Counted from the first letter of the stretch, positions 8,415 through 17,852 are shown. The stretch is 64,000 nt of DNA from JAMXLO01 sp963819855 (GCA_963819855.1 CAWFYC010000001.1:1-64000); one strand, 5' to 3'. Notes: generated by a model not told the origin, from the letters alone. Numbers and translations: made by a program.

Positions 8415-9261
8415 TCAACCCGCGATTGAACCGGGCGTCCAGCGCGTCGTCGGTGTCCAGCCAAGTCGCCGGTGCGCCGCCGCGTGGCTGACCGGCGAGG
8501 CACGCGGCATCCGTTGATACAACGCCGCGTCGTGCAAGGGGATTTTCGTGCCGTACAACGCTTCCAGCCTGGTGATGGTCGGCTGGGTCGAGAATGCATC
8601 GTCGGCGGCCAGGAAGAATGTCTCGAAACCGCAGTAGTCAGCTGTCGCCGCGGCGGCGAAGCCGCGGGCACAGTCCTCCGGCCCGACATAGGTGCATAGG
8701 TACGGCGTCGGTTCGGTGCGCCCCTCCGGCGCAGGCTTGCCGACCATGAAGTCCATCATCTCGGGAAACGCGACCAGGCAGGGGCGGATGACGATCACCT
8801 CCAGCCCGCGCCGCGAGTACGCTTCCGCGATCCGCTCGCCGCACATCTTGCTTAGCCCATACGCGTCCGTCCGCGCGTGCCGGATGCGCCTCGTCGATCG
8901 GCAGATAGCAAGGCGCCATATGCGGGTTGCTGATATCCAGCCCGAGCACCGAACTGCTGGAGCAATGGATCACGCGGCGGACGCCGACTTGAAGGCTGGC
9001 CTCGAACAGGTTCCACGTCCCCATCGCGTTGACCTGCATGGTCAGCGCATCGTCGGTGATGAAGGAACGGTCGATACCGCCAAGATGCACGACGACCTCG
9101 ATGTCGCGCAGCCCCGCGCGCAGCGCGCCGATGTCGCGCAGATCGGCCGGATGGCATTCGGCCGCCGCACCGATGTCGAGCACGCGCACCGCGTGTTGCG
9201 CCAGCTCCCGCACCACGTAGCGTCCAAGCCGTCCGAGCCCGCCGGTGACCGCGATTTGCAT
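8415..9261 (-). pseudogene. NAD-dependent epimerase/dehydratase, one-base frameshift
   Basis: This is an extended-SDR protein. The N-terminal half (MQIAVTGGLGRLGR, then HLGGID and HCSSSSVLGLD) and the C-terminal half (from MCGERIAEAYSRRGLEV to the end) lie in two different minus-strand frames. At about 8871-8881 one extra base in CGCGCG separates them. Removing it gives HPAR followed by TDAYGLSKMCGE, restoring the catalytic YxxxK motif and one 281-residue frame. The total span is 847 bases, one more than a multiple of three. The gene is otherwise well preserved, so a sequencing indel is as likely as real inactivation. Resembles NAD-dependent uronate dehydrogenase-like or UDP-sugar epimerase-like proteins; substrate unknown. 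Confidence 0.8.
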
Positions 9262-9270
9262 GGTTCCTCC

Positions 9271-10588
9271 TCAATCCCGCAGATGTTCGCGCAACGTCGT
9301 GCCGGCATAGTCGCGACGGAACACCCCGCGCGCCTGCAACAGCGGCACCACTGCGCGCGTGAACTGCTCGAACATGCCGGGCATCAGCGTCGGTGTCAGG
9401 ATGAAGCCGTCGCACGCATGCGCCTCGAACAGGTCCTGCAACTGGTCCGCCACGGTTTCCGGCGAGCCGACGATCTGGGGACACAGCTCGCTGGTGGCGA
9501 AGCGGCGCGCCGCCTCACCGAGCGTCAGTCCCTGCGCCTCGGTGCCTTGCAGGATCACGTCGAGCGAACCGCGCGAGCCTACCTCGATCTGCATGTCGGC
9601 CAGCGGCTGATCCGGCGGGAAGCGCGACAGATCGACACCGATGATGGCCGGACATCTGCGCCATGCCGGCGTCGGTCTGCACCAGGTCGTTGACGTAGTG
9701 CTGCCGCTCGCGCGCGATCGCATCGGTCTCGCCGATGATCACGTCGATCGACGGCAGGATCAGGCACTGCTCCGGCGCGCGGCCCTGCGCGACAACGCGC
9801 GACTTCAGGTCCTGGTAGAACGCCTGCATGTCAGCCTTGCTGTGCTGCAAGGTGAACACCAGTTCGCCCCAGCGTGCCGCGAAATCGCGGCCGCGCGGCG
9901 ACGAGCCGGCCTGCATGATCACCGGCCGGCCTTGCGGCGAGCGCGGCACGGTGAGCGGACCGCGCGTGCTGATCCATCTGCCCCGATAGTTGGCGTAGTG
10001 CACCTTGTCGGGATCGGCGAACACGCCGCGCCGCTTGTCGAACACCAGCGCATCGGCGTCCCAGCTTTCCCACAGCTTGCAGACCGCCTCCACCACCTCG
10101 TCCGCATAGTCGTAGCGCATGTCACGCGCCGGCAGTTCATTCAGCCCGAAGTTCTGCGCCTCCAGATGACCGTGCGATGCGACCACGTTCCACGCGACGC
10201 GTCCGCCGCTCAGCAGATCGAGCGTGCCGAGTGAGCGCGCCAGGTGATAGGGCGGGTAGAAGGTGGACGATAGCGTGGCACCAAGCCCGATGCGGCTCGT
10301 GGCGCGCGACATGATCGACAGCAGCGGGATCGGATCGAGCAGCCCCATCTGCCCGCCGCAGCGCAGAATGGTGGCGAAGCTGCCGCCGTAGAGATCGTAC
10401 AGCCCGAGGATGTCGGCGAAGAACAGGCTGTCGAACTTGCCCTGCTCCAGCACGCGGGCGATGTGCTCGTGCCACTCAGGCGTGAACATGCCGAGATCGG
10501 CTTCCGGATGGCGCCAGGCGCCATGATGGTGCGCAGTCGGCCCCGCCAGCAGGAAGGCCACCAGGTGCATCTTGCGGTGCGCTGTCAT
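9271..10588 (-). pseudogene. LLM-class monooxygenase (NtaA/SnaA/DszA-type), one-base frameshift
   Basis: This is a flavin-dependent monooxygenase of the nitrilotriacetate monooxygenase (NtaA/SnaA/DszA) subgroup, recognised by the N-terminal KMHLVAFLLAGPTAHHHGAWRHP, LARSLGTLDLLSGGRVAWNVV, and the later GSSPRGRDFAARWGE. The frame breaks at about 9646-9649 in GGCC: one frame reads QMSG and then diverges, while the next frame continues IIGVDLSRFPPDQPLADMQ to the end. Removing one base from the 1318-bp span gives 438 residues, the usual family length. The start is placed at MTAHRK; the later MHLVAF is an alternative. Such enzymes need a partner flavin reductase, not seen here. Confidence 0.8.
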
Positions 10589-10647
10589 CGCTCGGACCAT
10601 GGACCGATCATGCTGGTACACGGCGAGCATACAAGAGGAGAGATGCG

Positions 10648-11598
10648 GTGAGTTTGACCATAGCGCCCCGACGGATGCCCGACACGTTCCTCGGCGCCGC
10701 GCCGGTCACGTCGCTGGATGGTCTGGCCGCCGACATCGCGTTCCTCGGTGTCCCGTACGGCCAAGCCTATTCCTACGAGGACATCACCAACGACCAAAGC
10801 AACGCGCCGACCGCGCTGCGCGCCGCATCCTCGCGGATCGTGCGCTCGCTGGAACGCTACGACTTCGATCTGGGCGGGCCGCTCTACGCCGGCCGCGCGA
10901 TCCGCGCGGTGGACTGCGGCGACATACGCAGCGACCTCGGCGACCCCGCTGCCCACTCGCGCCACACCGAGCAGGCGGTGCGCGCGATCCTGGCCGCCGG
11001 CGCGCTGCCGATCGTGCTGGGTGGCGACCACGGCGTGCCGATCCCGGTGCTGCGTGCGTTCGAAGGGCGCGGCCCGATCACGCTGGTGCAGATCGACCAG
11101 CACATCGACTGGCGCGACGAGGTGAACGGAGTGCGCGAGGGGCTGTCCAGCCCGATCCGGCGCGCCTCCGAGATGGCGCATATCGGCCAGATCTTCCAGA
11201 TCGGCCTACGTTCCACCGGCAGTGCGCGGCAGGAGGAGGTGGACGCGGCGCTGGCCTATGGCGCGCACCTGATCCCGGCCTGGGAGTTGCACGAGATCGG
11301 CATGGATGCCGTGCTGGCACTGATTCCCGACGGCGGGCGGTATTATCTCACTGTCGATCTGGATGGCATGGATCCCGCGATCGCACCGGCTGTGGCAGCG
11401 CCCTGTCCCGGCGGCGTCACCTTCGAGCAGGCGCGCCGGCTGATCCATGGCCTGGTGCGGAAGGGCCGCGTGGTCGGCATGGACGTGGTGGAGATCACCC
11501 CGCGCGACGACGTGAACCAGATCACCTGCATCAGGGCGGGCCGGCTGATCGTCAACCTGATCGGCATGGCGGTGCGGGCGGGGTATTTCGACCGGTAG
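10648..11598 (+). CDS. speB: Agmatinase/arginase-family ureohydrolase
   Basis: A dinuclear manganese hydrolase that releases urea from guanidino compounds such as agmatine. Metal ligands are visible in order: His128 in GGDHG, Asp150, His152 and Asp154 in the motif DQHID, and Asp237 and Asp239 in DLDGMDP. Length 316 is typical of agmatinases. The start is GTG 10648, with AAGAGGAG upstream. The DAHxD motif of most members reads DQHID here, and the substrate loop is RREGLSSPIRRA-like rather than the usual YGHG form, so the substrate may be a different guanidino-acid. It is divergent from the LLM oxidoreductase gene. Confidence 0.87.
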   Translation: MSLTIAPRRMPDTFLGAAPVTSLDGLAADIAFLGVPYGQAYSYEDITNDQSNAPTALRAASSRIVRSLERYDFDLGGPLYAGRAIRAVDCGDIRSDLGDPAAHSRHTEQAVRAILAAGALPIVLGGDHGVPIPVLRAFEGRGPITLVQIDQHIDWRDEVNGVREGLSSPIRRASEMAHIGQIFQIGLRSTGSARQEEVDAALAYGAHLIPAWELHEIGMDAVLALIPDGGRYYLTVDLDGMDPAIAPAVAAPCPGGVTFEQARRLIHGLVRKGRVVGMDVVEITPRDDVNQITCIRAGRLIVNLIGMAVRAGYFDR

Positions 11599-11619
11599 GA
11601 GGGTTCGCTCGTCGTTGGG

Positions 11620-11787
11620 CTAGCCCCGCCAGTAGCCGGGGTCAGAGTGAATATACATCGGCATCTCGTCGGGTTGACCGCTGCTTTCCAGCAGTTCGAT
11701 CTGCGCCGCCCTTGTGTGGGTGTCCGTCAGCAAGGCACATCCGACCACGACGATGACCAGAGCGGCCAGTCCAGCGAGAGCATTCAT
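11620..11787 (-). CDS. Small membrane or lipoprotein, 55 residues
   Basis: A short frame starting MNALAGLAALVIVVVGC with GGAGATCACC just before the ATG. The hydrophobic stretch is followed by a polar tail ending DPGYWRG. The Cys after VVG could act as a lipobox, or the segment could be a single transmembrane helix. I do not recognise the family. It is convergent with the ureohydrolase gene. Reality is supported mainly by the ribosome binding site and the clean hydrophobic/polar division. Confidence 0.45.
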   Translation of the reverse strand: MNALAGLAALVIVVVGCALLTDTHTRAAQIELLESSGQPDEMPMYIHSDPGYWRG

Positions 11788-12661
11788 GGTGATCTCCCGT
11801 GTTCCGATGTCGGCGTTGCCGACACCGAGAATCTGGCACGGGGTCATATTCAGCCGTATGAAGCGTTTCACATTGTGAGCACGAACTGTCGCGACGCTCG
11901 GATGGCCCCCTTGTGAAGCTCAAGTCCAGCAATGGGAGCCTGGTGGCGGTCCCGGCCCCACAGGCATCGGGAACCGCGGTCTCGTTGCTTTTCGATACAA
12001 GGTTGCGTGGCATGCGAAACCGCGCAGCCCAGGCTGGTCCGTACGCCGGTAGCGCACTCACGTTGCATGGGGTCTTGCCATCAACAACGAGGAGTCGCCG
12101 CGGTACTCGCGGGCGAGCCACAGGCAGTCCATGGCGTAGGCATTGGCAGTGAGGTGGCCTCGTCGACATTGACCGGCAGCAGCGAGGCGGCCACCGGGTC
12201 GAGCGCGACGGCAAGCGTGGGTAATCGCAGCGTTGTCGCGGCAGGCCACCTCCTACGGCGCGTCCGCGGCGGACGGCCGCAATCGGCGCGCAGCGTGTGT
12301 ACGATCCGATAATAGGTGTCCCTGGGCAGCCGTATGGCGAGGGAGGGCGGAGCAGGCACCGTGTCCATGATGGGAATAAGCTGTAAAATCTATCTGTCAA
12401 TGTTATGTCGGCCTGACCGATCACCGTCGGTTCTAGCAAGCGGGTGGTGGGTGCAGCACGCCGGTCAATCCGATGCGGGCGCCAAGGTGCTCTGGATCGG
12501 GCCCCGCGAAGCGGATCGCCCGCCGAAGCCGTGGTACCGTCCGACAGGCAGAGTTGAGGTGTGGCGCGGTTGCTGTAGGTCGAACGTATCTGTTGCCGCC
12601 CCTTTCGTTTGGCGGTGCCTCACTGGTCCGGCCCTGGCTCCGTCTCCCCTCCCCGCTCATC
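11788..12661. other. Long stretch without an intact gene
   Basis: No intact coding sequence is supported here. The left part is the upstream region of the small minus-strand protein. The middle (12060-12370) holds a probable decayed minus-strand gene. The right part, next to the group II intron remnant, reads as noncoding intron 3' sequence or its flank. No tRNA-like fold or clear promoter was recognised. Confidence 0.5.
12060..12370 (-). pseudogene. Decayed small gene, frame-broken
   Basis: One minus-strand frame starts MDTVPAPPSLAIRLP and later reads VAASLLPVNVDEA. The next frame continues HLTANAYAMDCLWLAREY and RGDSSLLM. Together they resemble a small helical hypothetical protein of Acetobacteraceae-type genomes, but each frame makes sense only in part. 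This is weak evidence for a remnant, and no function can be given. Confidence 0.3.
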
Positions 12662-13205
12662 GAACTGGACATGCAGATCTCCCGCATCCGGCTCTGGGAC
12701 AAGGCTTGATGCTCTTCTTTGATGGCCCTTGACCTAGGCGCGTTTGGCCGGTCCTCGCCGAATACATCCGCCCGAATGTGTATCCCAGGAAGTCGAACGC
12801 GCCCTCCGGCACCTTGCAGATTCGCGTCTTCTCCTCGTTCACCGTGAGCTTCCCCTTGCCCATGATCTCGCGCGGTCGTTGCAGCGCCTCCTCGGCGTTG
12901 CCCTTCCGGCACAGGATCACCAGGTCGTCGGCGTAAGTCACGATGCGCGTGCCAAGACTTCGCTCCAGCCCTAGCTTCTTCCATCCCAGCACGAACCGGC
13001 GCACGTAGACGTTCGCCAGCAGTGGTGAGACAGGTGAGCCTTGCGGGATGCCACACCGCTGGTCCCGAGCCTCGGTCGCGCGTGTCTTCCGCCCTCGATC
13101 GTCGGTTTCTTCCACGGGGCGCTCCGGCCACGTCTTGATGAGGTGCAGCACGCGCCGGTCAACGATCCGGCGTGCGACCGACTTCATCAGTTCCGCATGA
13201 GGGGC
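12662..13205 (-). mobile_element. Group II intron remnant: truncated reverse transcriptase plus 3' hairpin
   Basis: Minus-strand coding similarity to group II intron reverse transcriptases runs from about 13205 (PHAELMKSVARRIVD, the start of palm-associated block 2a) through CGIPQGSPVSPLLANVY and the catalytic YADD in TRIVTYADDLVIL to FDFLGYTFGRMY and PSKKSIK at about 12707. Everything N-terminal to PHAELMK and the whole maturase region after PSKKSIK are gone. Directly downstream is a GC-rich hairpin at 12662-12694 (GAGCCGGATGCGGG opposite a matching arm), of the kind found at intron 3' ends. The 5' side is fused to an unrelated SDR tail. The element cannot be active by itself. Confidence 0.75.
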
Positions 13206-13329
13206 GCGGATCCCGCTCGGGCGGATGGGAACGGCGGCGGAGGTGGCGCAAGCGGTGCTGATGCTGGTGGGGAACGAGTACATGACGGGGCAGACAGTGC
13301 AGCTGAACGGGGGGACGCATTTCATCTGA
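13206..13329 (+). pseudogene. SDR C-terminal fragment truncated by the intron remnant
   Basis: The plus strand reads IPLGRMGTAAEVAQAVLML, then MTGQTVQLNGGTHFI and a TGA at 13327-13329. This is the unmistakable C-terminus of a fabG-like short-chain dehydrogenase. The rest of the gene, including the glycine motif and YxxxK, is absent: upstream the sequence switches to the reverse transcriptase remnant on the opposite strand. I did not find the N-terminal part elsewhere in the window. Confidence 0.75.
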
Positions 13330-13340
13330 CGCGCGGCCTG

Positions 13341-14588
13341 TTATGCTCCCGGCACGTTGCCAGACTGCGGCGCCGGCTCGACCATCTGGGGCCCGCCGCG
13401 CTCGAGGGTGAACACCGCCAGTGCGCGGCGCACCTGGCCGTCCGCCAGCAGCGCGAACCAGCCATCGGCACCGACAAATCCGGACGGCTGCGTCAGCGCA
13501 CCTACCGAGAAGCCGTGGCCGCCCACCACGCGCGCGATCGAGGCCGCGTCATACGCCAGGTCCGCGAGCGGCGTCGGGCCGCCGCCAAATTTGGCCGAAT
13601 AGGCCTGCTCGAAGTTGCTGCGCGCCGCCGGGTCCGGCGCGGCATACCAGGCTCCGCGGAACTGGCCGGCACCGCTCGCCGACGAAGCCCATAGGGCCGG
13701 ACCGATGATCTGCACCGCCGAGCGGTCAATGTCGTAGTACGGCAGCATCGCGGCAATCTCCGCCAGTGCCTCGCCGGTGTCCGCCAGCAACAAGGTGTTG
13801 AAATTCGGCGGCGGGATCGACGACTTGGCCAAATCCTGCGCCTGATGCCGACCTTCGGGCGTGCCGAGGGCGCGGGCGGCACGCATCTGTGCATCGATTG
13901 GCCCGCGCCGGCTGCCATAGTCAGACAGCTCTCGTGTCGCGACGTTGATCGCCTGCATGCCAGACGCATAGAACCGCACGTTCGGCGGCGAGGCCCCGTT
14001 GCTTGCGGTGGCCTGATTCAGCGCCTGGGCCATGACGTGGCCGAAGTCGTTGTCCGGCAGCAGTGCGGCGAACTGCGACTTGCCCTGGCCCTGCGCCGCG
14101 GCCACCAGGCGGCGTACCTGTTGGCCGGGCGTGATCCCCAGCGTCCACACACCGGGCTGCGCCTGCGACGGATCGTTGGTGAAGGCGAGCACCGCGACAT
14201 TGGCCGCGCGTGCGATCGGCGCGACGGCGGCGGTTTCCGCCGAGGTCAGCGGTCCCAGGATCAGCCCGGCGCCGGCGGCGATCGCCGCCTGCGCGGCGGC
14301 GGCGGCTCCCTCCGGTGTGCCGCCGGTGTCCTTGGCGTCCAGCGGCGGCGCGCCCGGCGCATCCAGCGCAAGCTGTGCCGCATGCAGCATCGACTGGCCG
14401 ATATCAGCGCGCGCACCCGACAGCGGCAGCAGGATCGCGACGCGCTGTCCGGTTGCTGCGGGGGCGCCGGGCACGCCGCCCAGCGGAACCGGTGCTCCGC
14501 CGTAGCCGCTCGGACCGTAGCTATAGCCGCCGCCGCAACCCGTGAGTGCTAGTGTGCCGAGAAGGAGCACGAATGCCCGACGAAGCAT
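13341..14588 (-). CDS. LpoA/LppC-like penicillin-binding-protein activator lipoprotein
   Basis: This predicted outer-membrane lipoprotein has a periplasmic type-I binding-protein fold, as in LpoA, which activates class A penicillin-binding proteins. Start 14588 (MLRRAFVLLLG) has AGGAG nine bases upstream and gives a signal peptide ending in the lipobox LTGC. A Gly/Pro/Tyr-rich linker follows. The domain then reads RVAILLPLSGARADIGQSM, AGLILGPLTSAETAAVAP, VAVLAFTNDP and FAALLPDNDFGHVMA, the Peripla_BP_6 pattern. It has 415 residues and lacks the N-terminal TPR domain of enterobacterial LpoA. It is divergent from rsmI with a 16-bp start overlap, a common arrangement for this pair. Confidence 0.85.
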   Translation of the reverse strand: MLRRAFVLLLGTLALTGCGGGYSYGPSGYGGAPVPLGGVPGAPAATGQRVAILLPLSGARADIGQSMLHAAQLALDAPGAPPLDAKDTGGTPEGAAAAAQAAIAAGAGLILGPLTSAETAAVAPIARAANVAVLAFTNDPSQAQPGVWTLGITPGQQVRRLVAAAQGQGKSQFAALLPDNDFGHVMAQALNQATASNGASPPNVRFYASGMQAINVATRELSDYGSRRGPIDAQMRAARALGTPEGRHQAQDLAKSSIPPPNFNTLLLADTGEALAEIAAMLPYYDIDRSAVQIIGPALWASSASGAGQFRGAWYAAPDPAARSNFEQAYSAKFGGGPTPLADLAYDAASIARVVGGHGFSVGALTQPSGFVGADGWFALLADGQVRRALAVFTLERGGPQMVEPAPQSGNVPGA

Positions 14589-15463
14589 GCCCCGCATCTC
14601 CTGACCGCCGGCATGACGGACCGTCCGCCGTGCCGGATGGACTTGTGCTGGTTTCCACCCCGATCGGCAACCTCGGGGACCTGACGCCACGCGCACGTGA
14701 GACCTTGCTGGCCGCCGACCTGATCCTTTGCGAGGACACACGCCACACTGCACGACTGCTCGCGGCGATCGGCGCGAAGGTGAAATTGCAGCCGCTGCAC
14801 GAGCATAACGAGGACGCCGCCATCCCCGCGGTGCTCGCGCGGTTGCGGCAGGGCAGGCGAATCGCGCTGGTCTCGGATGCCGGCGTGCCACTGGTGTCCG
14901 ATCCCGGCTATCGCCTGGTGCGCGCGGCGTTGGCGGAGGGACTGGCGGTCGGTGCAGTCCCGGGCGCGAATGCCGCGGTCGCTGCGCTGGTACTGTCGGG
15001 ACTGCCTCCGCTGCCGTTCCTGGTGCTGGGATTTCCGCCGCCGCGCCAGGCCGCCCGCCGCACCGCCTTCGGACGGATTCGCGGCGCCGAGCGGGCAGGG
15101 CTGGCGGCCACGCTGATCTGGTACGAGGCGCCGCATCGGCTGGCCGAGACGCTGGCGGACATGGCGGACGTATTCGGCGCACGCGCCGCCGCGGTGGCAC
15201 GAGAACTCACCAAACGGTTCGAGGAGGTACGGCGCGGGCCGCTGCCCGATCTTGCCGTGCATTACGCCGTCACCCCCGCGCGCGGTGAGGTTACCGTGGT
15301 GGTCGGGCCGCCCGAACACGAGGATCCCGAGGACCTTGACGGTCGACTGCGCGCGGCACTTGCCGGCAACAGCGTGAAGGACGCCGCGGCCCTGGTGGCT
15401 ACCGCAACCGGCCTGCCGCGCAAGCTGGTCTATGCACGCGCGCTGGCGCTGAGTGCTTGCTGA
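14573..15463 (+). CDS. rsmI: 16S rRNA (cytidine1402-2'-O)-methyltransferase
   Basis: This SAM-dependent enzyme 2'-O-methylates C1402 of 16S rRNA, tuning the ribosomal P site. The tetrapyrrole methylase-like fold is recognised from VSTPIGNLGDLTPRA near the N-terminus, ILCEDTRHTARLL, ALVSDAGVPLVSDPGY and the SAM-binding AVPGANAAVAALVLSGLP. The C-terminus VKDAAALVATATGLPRKLVY is typical of RsmI. Length is 296. The ATG at 14573 is chosen because GAGAAGGAG sits six bases before it. The yraN endonuclease-like gene that often follows rsmI is not present here. Confidence 0.95.
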   Translation: MPDEACPASPDRRHDGPSAVPDGLVLVSTPIGNLGDLTPRARETLLAADLILCEDTRHTARLLAAIGAKVKLQPLHEHNEDAAIPAVLARLRQGRRIALVSDAGVPLVSDPGYRLVRAALAEGLAVGAVPGANAAVAALVLSGLPPLPFLVLGFPPPRQAARRTAFGRIRGAERAGLAATLIWYEAPHRLAETLADMADVFGARAAAVARELTKRFEEVRRGPLPDLAVHYAVTPARGEVTVVVGPPEHEDPEDLDGRLRAALAGNSVKDAAALVATATGLPRKLVYARALALSAC

Positions 15464-15604
15464 GCATTAAACGAATCAGGCGTTGCCGGGAGCGGGCCCA
15501 CAACTCGTCATCGACGAAAATGTCACGTGCAGCTACGACTGGAGCGGTCATTTCATGGCAGATCCTAATTGGGGGCAGCGGCGGTTGAACGCTCTTCCGC
15601 TCGG

Positions 15605-16789
15605 CTACGCCTTGACCTGCTCACCGAGCCAGTCGATCGCCGCCTGCGCGCCGCCCCTGCCGTGCGGGATATCCAACGCCGCCAGCGCCATCTCGATCAC
15701 GCTGAGCGTGCCGAGGACCATCGGCGCGTTGACATGCCCCATATGGGCGATGCGGAACGCCTTGCCGGAGAGCTCCGCGATGCCGTGACCCAGCACCACG
15801 CCGCACTTCTCGTTGCAGTAGGCGCGGAGCGCATCGGGGTCGTGGCCGTTGGTCAGCACCGGAGTGACGGTATCGCAGCGCTCGCGTGGCTCGATGATGT
15901 TGAAGCCGATCACCTGGCCTTCCGCCCAGACGGAAATGGCGCGGCGCACGGCCTCGGCGAGCAGCCGGTGGCGGCGGAACACGTTCTCCAGCCCCTCCTC
16001 GAACATCAGATCGAGCGCCTGACGCAGCCCGAACAGCAGATGCTCGGGCGGCGTGCCGGCATATTTCTGGTAGTGCTCCTCGCCCTCGCGCCCGGTCCAG
16101 TCCCAGTAGGGCGTACGCAGCCCCGCCTTCCTGTGCACCTCGCGCGCGCGATCGTTGGCGGCGACGAAGCCCAGACCCGGCGGCGCCATCAGCCCCTTCT
16201 GCGAACCCGACATCGCAACGTCGACGCGCCAAGCGTCCATGTCGAACGGCACGCAGCCGAGCGAGGCCACCGCATCGACCATCAGCAGCGCGTCGTGCCC
16301 TGCCGATCGCATCGCCTGGCCGATCGCCGCGATGTCGTTCATCACGCCCGAGGCGGTGTCGATCTGCGCCACCAGCACCGCCTTGATGGTGCTTCCCTTG
16401 TCCGCTTTCAGGCGCGCCTCGACCTCGGCCGGGCGTACGGCGCGGCGCATGTCGCCCTTCAGCACCTCGACCTCGATACCCATGCGACGAGCGTTCTCGC
16501 CCCAACTGGTGGCGAACCGGCCGCTCTCCAGCACCAGGATCCTGTCGCCCCTGGACAGCACGTTGGTGAGCGCGGCCTCCCAGGCGCCGTGGCCGTTGGA
16601 GATGTAGATGTAGGCGCGCCCGCTTGTGTTGAACACCCGCGCGACATCGCGCAGCAGGCTGTCGGTCAGCGCCAGCAGCGGGCCGGAATAGATGTCCATC
16701 GCCGGGCGGTGCATCGCCCGCAACACCTCGTCCGGCACCGTCGTCGGCCCCGGAATGGCCAGGAATTCACGCCCCGCACGTACGCTCAT
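15605..16789 (-). CDS. Class V aminotransferase, alanine/serine-glyoxylate type
   Basis: A PLP-dependent transaminase of the alanine-glyoxylate/serine-glyoxylate family, which moves amino groups to glyoxylate. The N-terminus FLAIPGPTTVPDEVLRAM is diagnostic. PLP-contacting segments follow: SNGHGAWEAAL, DAVASLGCVPFDMD and SGSQKGLM with the predicted Schiff-base Lys198. The C-terminal domain reads FRIAHMGHVNAPMVLGTL. Length 394 is standard. The gene is convergent with rsmI and divergent from a MarR regulator 350 bp away, which could control it. Whether Ala or Ser is the better donor cannot be read from sequence. Confidence 0.93.
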   Translation of the reverse strand: MSVRAGREFLAIPGPTTVPDEVLRAMHRPAMDIYSGPLLALTDSLLRDVARVFNTSGRAYIYISNGHGAWEAALTNVLSRGDRILVLESGRFATSWGENARRMGIEVEVLKGDMRRAVRPAEVEARLKADKGSTIKAVLVAQIDTASGVMNDIAAIGQAMRSAGHDALLMVDAVASLGCVPFDMDAWRVDVAMSGSQKGLMAPPGLGFVAANDRAREVHRKAGLRTPYWDWTGREGEEHYQKYAGTPPEHLLFGLRQALDLMFEEGLENVFRRHRLLAEAVRRAISVWAEGQVIGFNIIEPRERCDTVTPVLTNGHDPDALRAYCNEKCGVVLGHGIAELSGKAFRIAHMGHVNAPMVLGTLSVIEMALAALDIPHGRGGAQAAIDWLGEQVKA

Positions 16790-17139
16790 TCGGACTTTTC
16801 CTCCGCGCCGTTGTGGCGCGGCAGGGAGAGTAGCACGATTGAAAGGAGCAGTCTCAGGACCTCGTCGAACCGATGATCGCCGCGGTGTTCTCGATCAACT
16901 GCAGCGTCCCGCTAATCGCGCATTCTGCTTCGCCGAGGAAACCCAATTCTTCTGCTCGCAGTCGCACGAATTCGCTGCGGTGGCCGCGGTAAGTCTTTGG
17001 CAACTTCCTCACACGCGCGGCGATGAACGCCAGGGCCGCATTGCATCGGTCATGTCCGCAGCTCCTCCTTTCGACCAGTCTGGCGTGCAACGCGCGGTCG
17101 CGATATATCAGGGGGTGCTAGTCTGGGGGATAGTTACCA
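16790..17139. other. Divergent intergenic region
   Basis: About 350 bp separate the aminotransferase start from the MarR-type regulator. A 78-codon minus-strand frame is open at 16854-17090 but has no recognisable family and no convincing ribosome site, so it is not called. The AT-richer stretch before 17140 is a plausible site for promoters and a MarR operator, but no clear palindrome was found by eye. Confidence 0.4.
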
Positions 17140-17658
17140 ATGAAAACAAAATCAGGGGGGATAACGCGCCGGGAAATGCCGGCCGCCGACGGCGAGGCTT
17201 TCAGGTTGGAAGACTTCCTGCCGTACCGCCTGTCGGTTGCCGCCAATCGCGTCTCGCGTCTGTTTGCTCGCCGCTATTCCGACGCCTACGGTCTCAGCAT
17301 TCCGGAATGGCGCGTGCTGGCGATTGTCGGCCGGTTCGACACATTGTCGCCAAGCGCAGTCGGCGAGTGGACGGCGATGGACAAGGTGAAGGTGAGCCGT
17401 GCTGCGGCGAGCCTGGTGGCGCGCGGCCTGTTGCGGCAGACGCAGGATCCGCACGATGGTCGCGGCCGCCTGCTGCGCCTCACGCGCCGCGGCGTCACGG
17501 TCTATGAAGGGATGGTGCCGCTTGCCTGCGAGCTGGAGGGCCAGCTTGCCGAGGGATTGAGCCGCTCGGAATGGGGTGTGTTGCTGAAGGCGCTCGACAA
17601 GCTCAGCGCGCATGCCAAGGGCTTCGAGGGCGCCGATCACGGCGTATCGATGGACTGA
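17140..17658 (+). CDS. MarR-family transcriptional regulator
   Basis: A winged helix-turn-helix dimeric repressor of the MarR family, 172 residues. The DNA-binding core is LSIPEWRVLAIVGRF, then SAVGEWTAMDKVKVSRAAASLVARGLL as the HTH with its recognition helix, and QTQDPHDGRGRLLRLTRRGV as the wing with the conserved DxRxxxLxLT pattern. A helical dimerisation region precedes and follows it. ATG 17140 begins the frame; ATG 17176 (MPAADGEAF) is an alternative and closer to the family start. Its divergent neighbour, the class V aminotransferase, is the natural target candidate. Confidence 0.9.
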   Translation: MKTKSGGITRREMPAADGEAFRLEDFLPYRLSVAANRVSRLFARRYSDAYGLSIPEWRVLAIVGRFDTLSPSAVGEWTAMDKVKVSRAAASLVARGLLRQTQDPHDGRGRLLRLTRRGVTVYEGMVPLACELEGQLAEGLSRSEWGVLLKALDKLSAHAKGFEGADHGVSMD

Positions 17659-17730
17659 AGGGCCGCGCCTTTCCCCGTCACGCCCACGGAAGCGAACACC
17701 CAGGGCCTGCAAACGGAGCTATCGACGCAC

Positions 17731-17778
17731 CGGGTTCCGCCCCCGCATTCGCGAGGGCGGGCTTTGCGCGGGAATGAC
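17731..17778. repeat. Short palindromic intergenic repeat
   Basis: The segment contains CCCGC-ATTCGCGA-GGCGGG-like arms and ends in GCGGGAATGAC. The same GTCATTCCCGC/GCGGGAATGAC core recurs near 20599, 22068 and 43481-43561, so it belongs to a dispersed family. It follows the MarR gene and could also act as a transcription terminator. Confidence 0.5.
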
Positions 17779-17852
17779 GGTTGGGCAGGACTCGCCTGTC
17801 ACAAAAACTTCGCTAGGATCGCGGGCGAAGTAGCTCATGGGAGGGCGCCCGC

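Noticed and set aside
16854..17090. A 78-codon minus-strand frame between the aminotransferase and the MarR gene
   Set aside because: No recognised family and no convincing ribosome binding site.
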